Below are positions 1 to 6,936 of a DNA stretch of 48,657 nucleotides, piece after piece. The DNA lies in assembly GCA_945897075.1 (NCBI GenBank), contig CAMDEX010000015.1, positions 1 to 48,657 on the forward strand, written 5' to 3'. The notes below the pieces were generated by a model. The model had not been told where the DNA came from. It saw only the letters and a program-made list of their open reading frames with translations, and made no database searches. Position numbers and translations under genes: made by a program. Each line of letters begins with the position of its first letter. Positions within the stretch are counted from its first letter, which is position 1. This stretch comes from Litorilinea aerophila (GTDB taxonomy: Bacteria; Chloroflexota; Anaerolineae; Caldilineales; Caldilineaceae).

Positions 1-2
1 CA

Positions 3-71
3 AGCCCCTTTACCAGCGAAAGAGACATCAACCTCGGCGTGAAGGCTCGGTCAATTAATGAGAACGTCTGA
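3..71 (+). CDS. C-terminal end of an upstream gene (partial)
   Basis: An open frame enters from the left edge and stops with TGA at 69-71, 21 bases before the phosphofructokinase start. Its last residues read ...RDINLGVKARSINENV, which looks like a protein C-terminus. The fragment is too short to name a family. The small gap suggests it is the preceding gene of the same transcription unit. Confidence 0.4.
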   Translation, partial: SPFTSERDINLGVKARSINENV

Positions 72-92
72 AGTACCGGAGTTGCTCAAACG

Positions 93-1073
93 ATGAAACG
101 GATCGGTCTGGTTGTAAGCGGCGGCGATGCGCCGGGCATTAATGCGGCTTTAGAAGCGGCAGTGTTCACCTTAGCTGCGAATGGGGCAGAAGCTTGGGGC
201 ATCCGGGGCGGCTTTGTGGGCCTGTTGGCCGCTGACCTAAAACCTTTGGCGGCGGATGAGTTGCTTGGCAGCAGCGCCAGGGGCGGCACCCTTTTGTCCA
301 CCTCGCGTGATCGGGTGTTAGCCGAGCCGGATGCGCGGGAACGACTCCAACAGGTCTGGGCTGCGACGTCTCTTGACGGTCTTATCGTTTTGGGAGGCGA
401 TGGGACAATCCGACGCGCGGCGTCTCTCCTTTCCGCTTGGGGGTATCCCTTGATGGCCATCCCCTGCACCATTGATAACGATGTGCCTCAGACGGAGCGG
501 ACCCTAGGCTTTGACAGCGCCTGTAACCGGGCTTTGCCTATAGTGGATGCCATCCGCGATACGGCCACTGCCCTGGCGGGACGCATTTTTGTCGTAGAAA
601 CCCTGGGCGGGAGCACCGGCCACCTGGCCATTGCGATTGCCGATGCAGCCCAGGCCGATGCAGTGGGTGTGCCGGAATTATCCTTGGATGTGCAGGAGAT
701 GGGCCAACGACTGGCGGCAGCCGTGGCTCGTCACGGCTATGGCATCTGCGTTGTGAGCGAAGGTATTGGCGATGTACCCCGCTTCTGCGCTGATTTGGCC
801 GAAGCTGCGGGCCATCGCGTACGGCTGACGGCGTTGGGCCACGCACAACGCGGGGGGCCACCCTCCTACTTCGACCGTTGGTTGGGGCGGACGTGGGGCG
901 AGTTGGCCGCCCTGGAACTCCTGGCTGGCCGCAGCGGCGTGATGGCTTCCTGGCAAGCAGGTCAGGTGAGCAGTGTGCCCGTCAAGGCCGTGTCCCAGGC
1001 TCCAGCAAAGGAGATCGACTACTTGCGTTATGAACGAATTAATAGTCAAAGGCAAATATATGCAACTACGTGA
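93..1073 (+). CDS. 6-phosphofructokinase family protein
   Basis: A 326-residue protein of the PfkA superfamily, which phosphorylates fructose 6-phosphate to fructose 1,6-bisphosphate in the cytoplasm. Visible motifs in order: GGDAPGIN at 10-17 (N-terminal phosphate loop), GGDGT at 101-105, PCTIDND at 124-130 (family form PGTIDND, with the catalytic Asp in the TID triplet) and ETLGGSTGHLA near 169-179 (equivalent of the MGR substrate loop). The Gly at position 104 is the residue typical of ATP-using rather than pyrophosphate-using enzymes. Length is usual for the short bacterial form. The stop overlaps the preferred start of the next gene (1060) by 14 bases, so the two are probably translationally coupled. 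Confidence 0.88.
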   Translation: MKRIGLVVSGGDAPGINAALEAAVFTLAANGAEAWGIRGGFVGLLAADLKPLAADELLGSSARGGTLLSTSRDRVLAEPDARERLQQVWAATSLDGLIVLGGDGTIRRAASLLSAWGYPLMAIPCTIDNDVPQTERTLGFDSACNRALPIVDAIRDTATALAGRIFVVETLGGSTGHLAIAIADAAQADAVGVPELSLDVQEMGQRLAAAVARHGYGICVVSEGIGDVPRFCADLAEAAGHRVRLTALGHAQRGGPPSYFDRWLGRTWGELAALELLAGRSGVMASWQAGQVSSVPVKAVSQAPAKEIDYLRYERINSQRQIYATT

Positions 1074-1614
1074 CTGGTTTCAAGGCAACTTAGATGAACT
1101 TAGAGAGATGCTGGGTGGGATTACCCCGGTTGATGACTCTCACCTGGGAGAAATCATCTTACTGGCTGAACGCGTTTTTGTGGTCGGACAGGGGCGGACA
1201 GGTCTGGTCACCAAAATGTTTGCCATGCGCCTGATGCAAATCGGACTGGATACCTATATTGTCGGTGAGACCTTAACGCCAGCCATCCGGTCGGGCGACC
1301 TGTTGGTTGCCGCTTCCGGCAGCGGCGAAACCCCCAGTGTGGTGCGGGCGGCGCAAAAGGCCAAGGAGACGGGGGCGCGGGTGGCGGTGATCACTTCCAC
1401 GGCCCATTCCTCGTTGGCGAAGTTTGCCGATCATCTGACTATCCTCCCCGGCGAGTCGATCAAGATTTCTGCGCAAGTCAGTACCAAATTGCCCTTGGCC
1501 AACGCTTTGGAACAGACCGCCTTGATTTTTCTAGATTGTGTGGTGGCCTGGTTGGCGGCGCAAAAGGGGGAAACCAACCAAAGCATGATGAGCCGCCACG
1601 CCAATTTGGAGTAA
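1060..1614 (+). CDS. hxlB: 6-phospho-3-hexuloisomerase (SIS domain)
   Basis: A SIS-domain sugar isomerase of about 184 residues. Family members interconvert 3-hexulose 6-phosphate and fructose 6-phosphate in the ribulose monophosphate route. The sequence shows VFVVGQGRTGLVTKMFAMRL, then VAASGSGETPSVV, the SIS phosphate-binding loop with Ser and Thr. Length and the C-terminal helical segment fit HxlB. The ATG at 1060 is chosen because AAAGG lies 7 bases upstream; an in-frame ATG at 1030 adds ten residues and is possible. No hexulose-phosphate synthase partner is visible in the window, so a general SIS sugar-phosphate isomerase cannot be excluded. Its neighbour phosphofructokinase uses the product fructose 6-phosphate. 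Confidence 0.75.
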   Translation: MQLRDWFQGNLDELREMLGGITPVDDSHLGEIILLAERVFVVGQGRTGLVTKMFAMRLMQIGLDTYIVGETLTPAIRSGDLLVAASGSGETPSVVRAAQKAKETGARVAVITSTAHSSLAKFADHLTILPGESIKISAQVSTKLPLANALEQTALIFLDCVVAWLAAQKGETNQSMMSRHANLE

Positions 1615-1659
1615 GAAAAGTTTGACCCCAGTAAGCAACAGACAACAGGAGAAAAATGT

Positions 1660-2931
1660 ATGAACTCGAGCTATCAGTATGCGGGTCTACTGCGGGCCAA
1701 AGAAACTGGCTTCAGCGTAGCAACATGCGCCGACCAGATCCACCGGCTGGCCTATGTGGAAGAAAGGCTCATGTTTCTGCAAGCTGTGCATGTCGTCACC
1801 ACGCCCCAGCGCGATTTGAAAGGGTTATTGTCGCGATTGCAGCACGAGGATAGCCTGCACTCCGACCAACTCAAAACCCGGCTCACTGAACTGCGCGTCG
1901 CCACCAGTAAGGTATACAAAGTGCCCGATGAGCGGCTTAAGGTTGTCTTTGATGAGGCGATGTACTCTGCCGGTAGCGTCGAACTGCTGGCTGCGCTGCT
2001 GAAGGTCTTCAAACCGACGCTGTTGAATGCCTACCGCACCTATGTCAATGAAACCAACGGCCTGGCTGATTATGCGTCGGTACGGATCATGCGCAACATA
2101 ATCGCCGAGGAAGAAGATGGCTTGCAACTGCTGGAAGCAGCCTATCAGGATGTAATTGACACCCCGGAAAAGGCGAAGCAGGCGCAGGATTGGGCAGGTA
2201 CGCTCCGCGCAATGCTGGCTGCGGCGGGCGGGATTGCCGGCGAAATTGTAACGGAGGCCAGAACAATCCAGCCCAGACGCAGCCATGCGCCTTTCAAAGT
2301 GGCCAGAAGACCTGAACGCGATGACACTTTCCCGCGCGTCTGGGATTTTATCCACGTCGAAAACAAACGGGTTCCAGAACGGTTCGTCCAGATGATCGGC
2401 ACCCGCCTGGGTGAGATTACGATTGCCGAGGCGTTAGCCATTGTCTTATGGGAGGTCAAAGACCAACCCTGGCACTTTTACGTTGACATTTCGCGCCATA
2501 TGTGGGACGAGATGCGCCACTCGTTGTTTGGGGAGGCCGCCGCCGAATATGTCTTGGGCGACCGCTCGCTGATGCCTGTGCGCGACTTCGAAATTGACTA
2601 TCTGTTCAAAATGACTCCGCTGGAGCTTTACGCTTTGTTGGGGATTGGCGTTGAGGCGGCACTAATGAAATATCCGCCTGGCAAGCGTGAGGAATATGAG
2701 TTTTGCCGTGATTTGGCGCGTCACCCGCTGATGACCACATTGCAGGATTTTGATTGGGCGGATGAAGTTGAGCACGTCACCATTGCACGCCGACAGTTAA
2801 GAGAGTGGTTTCAGGGTAGCAACGACGAATTAATCGCGCTGGCCGAAAAGGGGATGCAATTCCGCGCTGAAGTCCGGCAACTACACTCTCCATCGGCCAT
2901 GCCTGACTTGAGCGATAAAATACGGGCCTGA
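1660..2931 (+). CDS. ferritin-like protein of unknown role
   Basis: A 423-residue, mostly helical protein with no signal peptide or membrane segment. Pairs of carboxylate and histidine residues recur in helical context: EERLMFLQAVH and QHEDSLHSDQ in the N-terminal part, AEEEDGLQLLEAAY in the middle, DEMRHSLFGEAAAEYVL and DEVEHVTIARRQL in the C-terminal part. The spacing of E, EXXH-like and DEXXH elements suggests a ferritin-like (possibly diiron) fold, perhaps in two repeats. I cannot name the family. Start ATG 1660 has AGGAG about 10 bases upstream. It sits 45 bases after hxlB and 54 before manA on the same strand, so a sugar-phosphate or redox role is plausible but unproven. Confidence 0.6.
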   Translation: MNSSYQYAGLLRAKETGFSVATCADQIHRLAYVEERLMFLQAVHVVTTPQRDLKGLLSRLQHEDSLHSDQLKTRLTELRVATSKVYKVPDERLKVVFDEAMYSAGSVELLAALLKVFKPTLLNAYRTYVNETNGLADYASVRIMRNIIAEEEDGLQLLEAAYQDVIDTPEKAKQAQDWAGTLRAMLAAAGGIAGEIVTEARTIQPRRSHAPFKVARRPERDDTFPRVWDFIHVENKRVPERFVQMIGTRLGEITIAEALAIVLWEVKDQPWHFYVDISRHMWDEMRHSLFGEAAAEYVLGDRSLMPVRDFEIDYLFKMTPLELYALLGIGVEAALMKYPPGKREEYEFCRDLARHPLMTTLQDFDWADEVEHVTIARRQLREWFQGSNDELIALAEKGMQFRAEVRQLHSPSAMPDLSDKIRA

Positions 2932-2985
2932 GCCAACAAGACGGCGACGTACCGCAAGTAGACCCACTTTCAGAAGGTGCGCTAC

Positions 2986-3960
2986 ATGTCCCTTTATCCT
3001 TTTCTACTTGAACCTGCGCTCCACGCCAGAGTGTGGGGCGGACGGCAACTGGAAACAATTCTGCACAAACGCCTACCCCAAGATGCGCCTTACGCCGAAG
3101 CATGGGAAGTACACGATACAGCCATCATCCGTAACGGGGCATTTGCTGGACACACCGTCAGTGACTTAGTCAAGCTCTACGGGCACGACCTGATCGGCCC
3201 TGATAACGATCCGGCAGAAGGTTTTCCCTTACTGGTGAAGTTGATCGCCTCTGCCGATTGGGCATCTGTGCAAGTACATCCGAATGATGAACAGGCCCGT
3301 CGGCTTGAAGGCGCCCCACGCGGTAAAGCAGAAGCCCATTTTTTCCTGGCCGCGCAGCCCGGCGCACAAGTTATCATTGGGGTCAAGCCGGGAACCACAC
3401 CGGCAGAGTTAGCGCAAGCGATTCGTGATCAGACTCTCCCAACCCGCTTGGTCTACGCCGACATTGCCGCGGGCGACACACTCGATCTGCCGGCCGGGAC
3501 GATCCATGCCACCAGCGGCCCAGGCATTTTGTTGTATGAGATTCAACAATCCTCTGACATCACCTACCGCCTGTATGATTGGGGTCGGCTGGGCTTGGAC
3601 GGCAAACTGCGTGAGTTGCACATAGAGAAGGGCGTGGCTATTGCCAATTTGCAGGCGCTGTCGGAGATCAAGCACACCGCCGGCGATGCTTCAGCGGTTG
3701 TGAAGATTGTATGCAACGAATACTTCACCACCCTGCTGCATCAGTTGACCCCTGAGAATGGCGCACAGATTGAACGTGATACCACTGGGCGCTGTTTTCA
3801 TACCCTCACCTGTATTGAAGGGCAAGCACGTGTTACGAGTACCGGGACACAGGTGGCGCTGCAATTCGGCCAGACAATTCTGATACCGGCGAGTTTGGGA
3901 AGTTATGAACTCTCTGGTATAGGACGGGTTCTGCGCTCATCCCAAAGTAATCAGCATTGA
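2986..3960 (+). CDS. manA: mannose-6-phosphate isomerase, type I
   Basis: A cupin-fold phosphomannose isomerase of 324 residues that interconverts mannose 6-phosphate and fructose 6-phosphate with a bound zinc. Diagnostic segments are LEPALHARVWGG at the N-terminus, the metal-ligand stretch SVQVHPND, GKAEAHFFL, PAGTIHATSGPGILLYEIQQ (second metal site) and SSDITYRLYDWGR. The length matches the short bacterial class. ATG 2986 is preferred over the upstream GTG 2977 because AGAAGG is placed about 8 bases before it. With the guanylyltransferase at 44521 it could feed GDP-mannose, although the two genes are 40 kb apart. Confidence 0.88.
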   Translation: MSLYPFLLEPALHARVWGGRQLETILHKRLPQDAPYAEAWEVHDTAIIRNGAFAGHTVSDLVKLYGHDLIGPDNDPAEGFPLLVKLIASADWASVQVHPNDEQARRLEGAPRGKAEAHFFLAAQPGAQVIIGVKPGTTPAELAQAIRDQTLPTRLVYADIAAGDTLDLPAGTIHATSGPGILLYEIQQSSDITYRLYDWGRLGLDGKLRELHIEKGVAIANLQALSEIKHTAGDASAVVKIVCNEYFTTLLHQLTPENGAQIERDTTGRCFHTLTCIEGQARVTSTGTQVALQFGQTILIPASLGSYELSGIGRVLRSSQSNQH

Positions 3961-3992
3961 AAGAATGTTCTACGCCTCTCGACTTTCGCTGA

Positions 3993-4190
3993 TTACACTA
4001 CACCCACTCCGGCTTCCCCTGGATGGGCATGGTTGCGCTCGTCTACGATCCTGCATTGGCCTGTTGTGGGATATCGCCTACGCCCTCACGGAAGGTCGCG
4101 AGACGATCAGCCCGCGCCCGCGCCAGCAAGCGATCATCTTTCAACAGATGGGCGACGACGTGATCGGCTTTCTCACCTATAATGAAAATT
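3993..4190 (+). pseudogene. frameshifted C-terminal remnant of an unrecognised enzyme
   Basis: The 307-base gap between manA and the sialidase-like gene is not random. In one frame from 3993 it reads protein-like text (HSGFPWMGMVALVYDPALA). From about 4060 a different frame takes over (WDIAYALTEGRETISPRPRQ, then QQMGDDVIGFLTYNENW). The two halves make sense as one protein only if a frameshift near 4055-4065 is restored. No start or N-terminal region is present. I read it as the decayed end of a larger gene, but cannot name the family with confidence. Confidence 0.4.
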
Positions 4191-4216
4191 GGGGCAGCGG
4201 ACGACGAACCGCAATT

Positions 4217-4250
4217 CCCAGTCGCCGATCCCCAGTCCCCAGTCACTATT
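4217..4250 (+). repeat. dispersed 34-bp repeat, copy 1
   Basis: Built from repeated CCCAGTC/CCCCAGTC words. It matches the reverse complement of 31321-31354 at 33 of 34 positions. Both copies lie in gaps next to gene starts. This one ends just before the ribosome binding site of the sialidase-like gene. Confidence 0.75.
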
Positions 4251-4267
4251 TTCAAGTCAGGAAACCT

Positions 4268-5374
4268 ATGCAAACAGAACATCGGATCGTTTATCGCGAA
4301 GCTGGAAAATTCGGCGGCTGGCCGGCCAATTACGGCATGTGGGCGTGGGGCGATGAGATCGTCGTCGGCTTTACCCAATGCACCCATCTGAGCCTGGCGG
4401 GTTTTCACGCGCGCACGCGCGATCTGCCCGCCTATCCCATGCAGGCGCGCAGTCTGGACGGCGGACAGAGCTGGGCAACCATCCCCACGCCCGCCCCCTC
4501 GCCCGGTGGACGCGGCTTTTCCGCGGATGAACATATGAAGCACGAGTTGCGCGTCAAGCAGGCCATCGAAGAGGGGCTGGAGCCGCTGCCCCGTCCCTGC
4601 CCCGGCCACATTGATTTTACGCACCCCGATTTTGCCATGATGGTGGCGCGCACCGGGCTGGGCGGCGGCACGATCCCCTGGTTCTATCTCTCCACCGACC
4701 GCGCCCATACGTGGCAAGGCCCCTTCAGTCTGCCGCTGTTTGGGCAGACCGGCATCGAAGCGCGCACCGATGCGATCATCAACGGCGCGCAGGATTGTAT
4801 GCTCTTTGTCACTGCGGCCGATGAAAAGGGCGAGGAGGGCAAAGGCGTGTTGCTGGCGCGCACGACCGACGGCGGGCAGACTTTTCAGCTTGTCTCCTGG
4901 GTGGCGGTCTCGGAAACGGATGAACTGATCATGCCGTCCAGCGTGCGCCTGGACGAGCGGACAATCGTGACCGCTATTCGCTGCAGCGTGCGCGAGGGTG
5001 AATTTGAGGAGACGCCAACCTGGATTGACCTCTACGCATCCACCGACAACGGCGCAACCTTCCACCATCGCGCGCGCCCCGTGCCCAACGCCGGCTCCGG
5101 GGGCAATCCGCCCGCCCTGATCCAGTTGCACGATGGCCGTCTCTGCCTGACCTACGGCTACCGCGCCGCGCCCTTTGGCATCCAGGCGCGGCTGAGTGAG
5201 GACGGCGGCCAAAGCTGGGGGAATGTCATCCACCTGCGCGACGACGGTGCCTGCTCGGACCTCGGCTATCCACGCACGATCCAGCGCGCGGACGGCGTGC
5301 TGGTGACGACCTACTATTTCAACGATCACCAGGAGAGCGAACGCTACATCGCAGCGACGCTGTGGAAACCATAG
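4268..5374 (+). CDS. sialidase-like BNR/Asp-box protein
   Basis: A 368-residue six-bladed beta-propeller candidate. Five Asp-box motifs (SxDxGxxW type) can be read in order: RSLDGGQSW, LSTDRAHTW, ARTTDGGQTF, YASTDNGATF and LSEDGGQSWG. Such proteins are usually exo-sialidases or other glycosidases. The full catalytic set (Arg triad, Tyr/Glu pair, Asp) cannot be assigned by eye, so the substrate is open. No signal peptide is visible, which suggests a cytoplasmic location. Start ATG 4268 has AGGAAA immediately upstream. The open frame continues 5' to 3965, but that part belongs to a remnant and a dispersed repeat. A long open frame on the opposite strand is a codon-bias shadow. Confidence 0.75.
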   Translation: MQTEHRIVYREAGKFGGWPANYGMWAWGDEIVVGFTQCTHLSLAGFHARTRDLPAYPMQARSLDGGQSWATIPTPAPSPGGRGFSADEHMKHELRVKQAIEEGLEPLPRPCPGHIDFTHPDFAMMVARTGLGGGTIPWFYLSTDRAHTWQGPFSLPLFGQTGIEARTDAIINGAQDCMLFVTAADEKGEEGKGVLLARTTDGGQTFQLVSWVAVSETDELIMPSSVRLDERTIVTAIRCSVREGEFEETPTWIDLYASTDNGATFHHRARPVPNAGSGGNPPALIQLHDGRLCLTYGYRAAPFGIQARLSEDGGQSWGNVIHLRDDGACSDLGYPRTIQRADGVLVTTYYFNDHQESERYIAATLWKP

Positions 5375-5450
5375 GCACGTGGGCGCAGAGAAGCCAATCG
5401 TCTGGTCAGCGGCCATCGGTCTCTGCGCGGCAGTCACCAACCTCTGGGGG

Positions 5451-5741
5451 GGCGACTCTGGGTAGTCGCGCAAGCGCCGCGAGGTTGTGTGCGACCGCCA
5501 CCAGGGGGTGAGTGACCGCCACCAGATGGTGAGCGACCGCCACCAAACTCTGGGCGAGTGACTCTGGGTAGTCGGGCAAGCGCCACGAGGTGTTGCGCGA
5601 GCGACTCTGGGTAGTCGGGCAAGCGCAGCGAGATGTTGCGCGACCGCCACCAAGTGTTGCGCGACCGCCACCAGGGGCTGCGCGACCGCCACTAGGGGCT
5701 GCGCGACCGCCACCAAACCTCTGGGCAGCGACTCTGAGCCA
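5451..5741. repeat. composite minisatellite (44-bp and 21-bp units)
   Basis: Two unit types alternate. The longer (about 44 bases) carries GACTCTGGGTAGTCG and GCAAGCGC and occurs about three times, near 5451, 5555 and 5599. The shorter (21 bases) carries GCGACCGCCACCA and occurs seven times, in a block at 5490-5550 and a block at 5640-5720. Read on the minus strand, the 21-base unit gives a heptapeptide repeat (VAVAQxL), but no convincing gene is attached. The array occupies the gene-free stretch 5375-6009 between the sialidase-like gene and the DUF4007 operon and marks the left border of the accessory island. Confidence 0.85.
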
Positions 5742-5827
5742 TTGGGCCGCCGCCCCGAAGCAGTGCGCGACCACCATCAATACTGGCGTGACGACCCTCT
5801 GTGCTTGCGCCAGCGCGATTCCCCTGT

Positions 5828-5856
5828 TTGTTTTCCCCACAAAAACGCGCTATACT
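5828..5856 (+). promoter_or_regulatory. candidate sigma-70 promoter upstream of the DUF4007 operon
   Basis: TTGTTT at 5828-5833 and TATACT at 5851-5856 are separated by 17 bases. The implied leader to the DUF4007 start is about 150 bases. The -35 element is weak. No better pair is seen closer to the gene. Confidence 0.35.
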
Positions 5857-6009
5857 CTTTACGCCAGCCCTTACCCATGGCCCATCTAGAGACCTGCCAA
5901 CCGGCCCACCCAACACACGCTTACATCGAACGCGGCATTAGTTGGCATATTTCTCCTGCTTTAATCAATATCCATCGGTCAGCATCTGTATCACCATTTA
6001 GGAAAAAGA

Positions 6010-6936
6010 ATGACTGGTCTTCAGTTGACAGCAAAACCCTCCTTTGGAGGACACGAGAAATTTGTGTTTCGCGATGGCTGGCTCAAAAAGGGCGTGGATG
6101 CGGTCAGCCAGCATCCGCTGATCTTCTCCGACGACAATGCGCTGGTAATCCTGGGCGTTGGCAAAAATATGGTGCGCTCGATTCGCCATTGGTGTCTGGC
6201 AACCGGGCTGGTTGCAGAGGTGGAGAGCAAAGAACGGAAGCGAGAAATTCGTGTCACCGATCTGGGAAGCCGACTCATAGCGGATACGGGCTGGGATCCA
6301 TTCTGCGAAGATAGCGCGACATTGTGGCTATTGCACTGGCAATTGGTGTCAGACCCATTCCGTTCTTTGGTTTGGCATCTGCTCTTCTCCTATTTTTATG
6401 AGGGAGAATGCACAAAGAAAAGTCTGGCGGCATTTGTGCAGAAACATCTGGATCGCGCTGACATTTCGACAACGGCCGGTATGATTGACCGAGAAATCGA
6501 TTGCTTTTTGCACACCTATACCCCATCCGTACGCGGCAATCGCATTTCAGAAGACACACTGGATTGCCCGCTCACCGAGTTAGATCTGATACGATTCATC
6601 CCCCAGGACAATATCTATCGCTTCAACGCGGGGCCAAAACCAACCCTGCCGACCCCTATTTTCGGCTATGGACTCTTCCGCTTTCTGATGAATAGCGCCA
6701 AGCATCGGAAAACCGTAGCCGTGGACGAATGTATTTACCAGCCCGGAAGTCCGGGTCAGCTTTTCCGGCTGGACGAAAACAGCGTCGTTGAGCATTTGGA
6801 GGCACTGTCCGATCTGATAAGCGGTGACATTCGCATTCAAGAGACGGCAGGTCTGCGGCAGATTTACATCAACACAGAAGCAGATGATTTTTTCGATCAG
6901 ACTGCCCAACAGTTGCTAGAAGACTATTATGCATAA
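6010..6936 (+). CDS. DUF4007 family protein (SspB-like)
   Basis: A 308-residue protein with the DUF4007 signature near its N-terminus: FGGHEKF with GHE at 14-16, Arg21 and GWLKKG at 23-28. From family knowledge, DUF4007 proteins accompany DNA phosphorothioation genes and include, to my recollection, SspB of the SspABCD system, reported as a DNA-nicking component. The middle looks like a winged-helix segment (KEREIRVTDLGSRLI). GGAAAAAG precedes ATG 6010. The stop overlaps the next start by 8 bases, so it is coupled to the ATPase. The rest of the operon (ATPase, HNH, methyltransferase-HIT, desulfurase fragment) supports the assignment. No PAPS-reductase-like (DndC/SspD) gene is visible. Confidence 0.8.
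   Translation: MTGLQLTAKPSFGGHEKFVFRDGWLKKGVDAVSQHPLIFSDDNALVILGVGKNMVRSIRHWCLATGLVAEVESKERKREIRVTDLGSRLIADTGWDPFCEDSATLWLLHWQLVSDPFRSLVWHLLFSYFYEGECTKKSLAAFVQKHLDRADISTTAGMIDREIDCFLHTYTPSVRGNRISEDTLDCPLTELDLIRFIPQDNIYRFNAGPKPTLPTPIFGYGLFRFLMNSAKHRKTVAVDECIYQPGSPGQLFRLDENSVVEHLEALSDLISGDIRIQETAGLRQIYINTEADDFFDQTAQQLLEDYYA

Noticed and set aside
4043-5716. Long open frame on the minus strand antisense to the sialidase-like gene and running into the minisatellite
   Set aside because: It has no motif, is rich in Ala, Gly and Arg as expected of a codon-bias shadow, and the plus-strand gene has five clear Asp boxes.
5451-5741. CRISPR array
   Set aside because: The units are of two lengths, they have no unique spacers of equal size between them, and there are no cas genes in the window.
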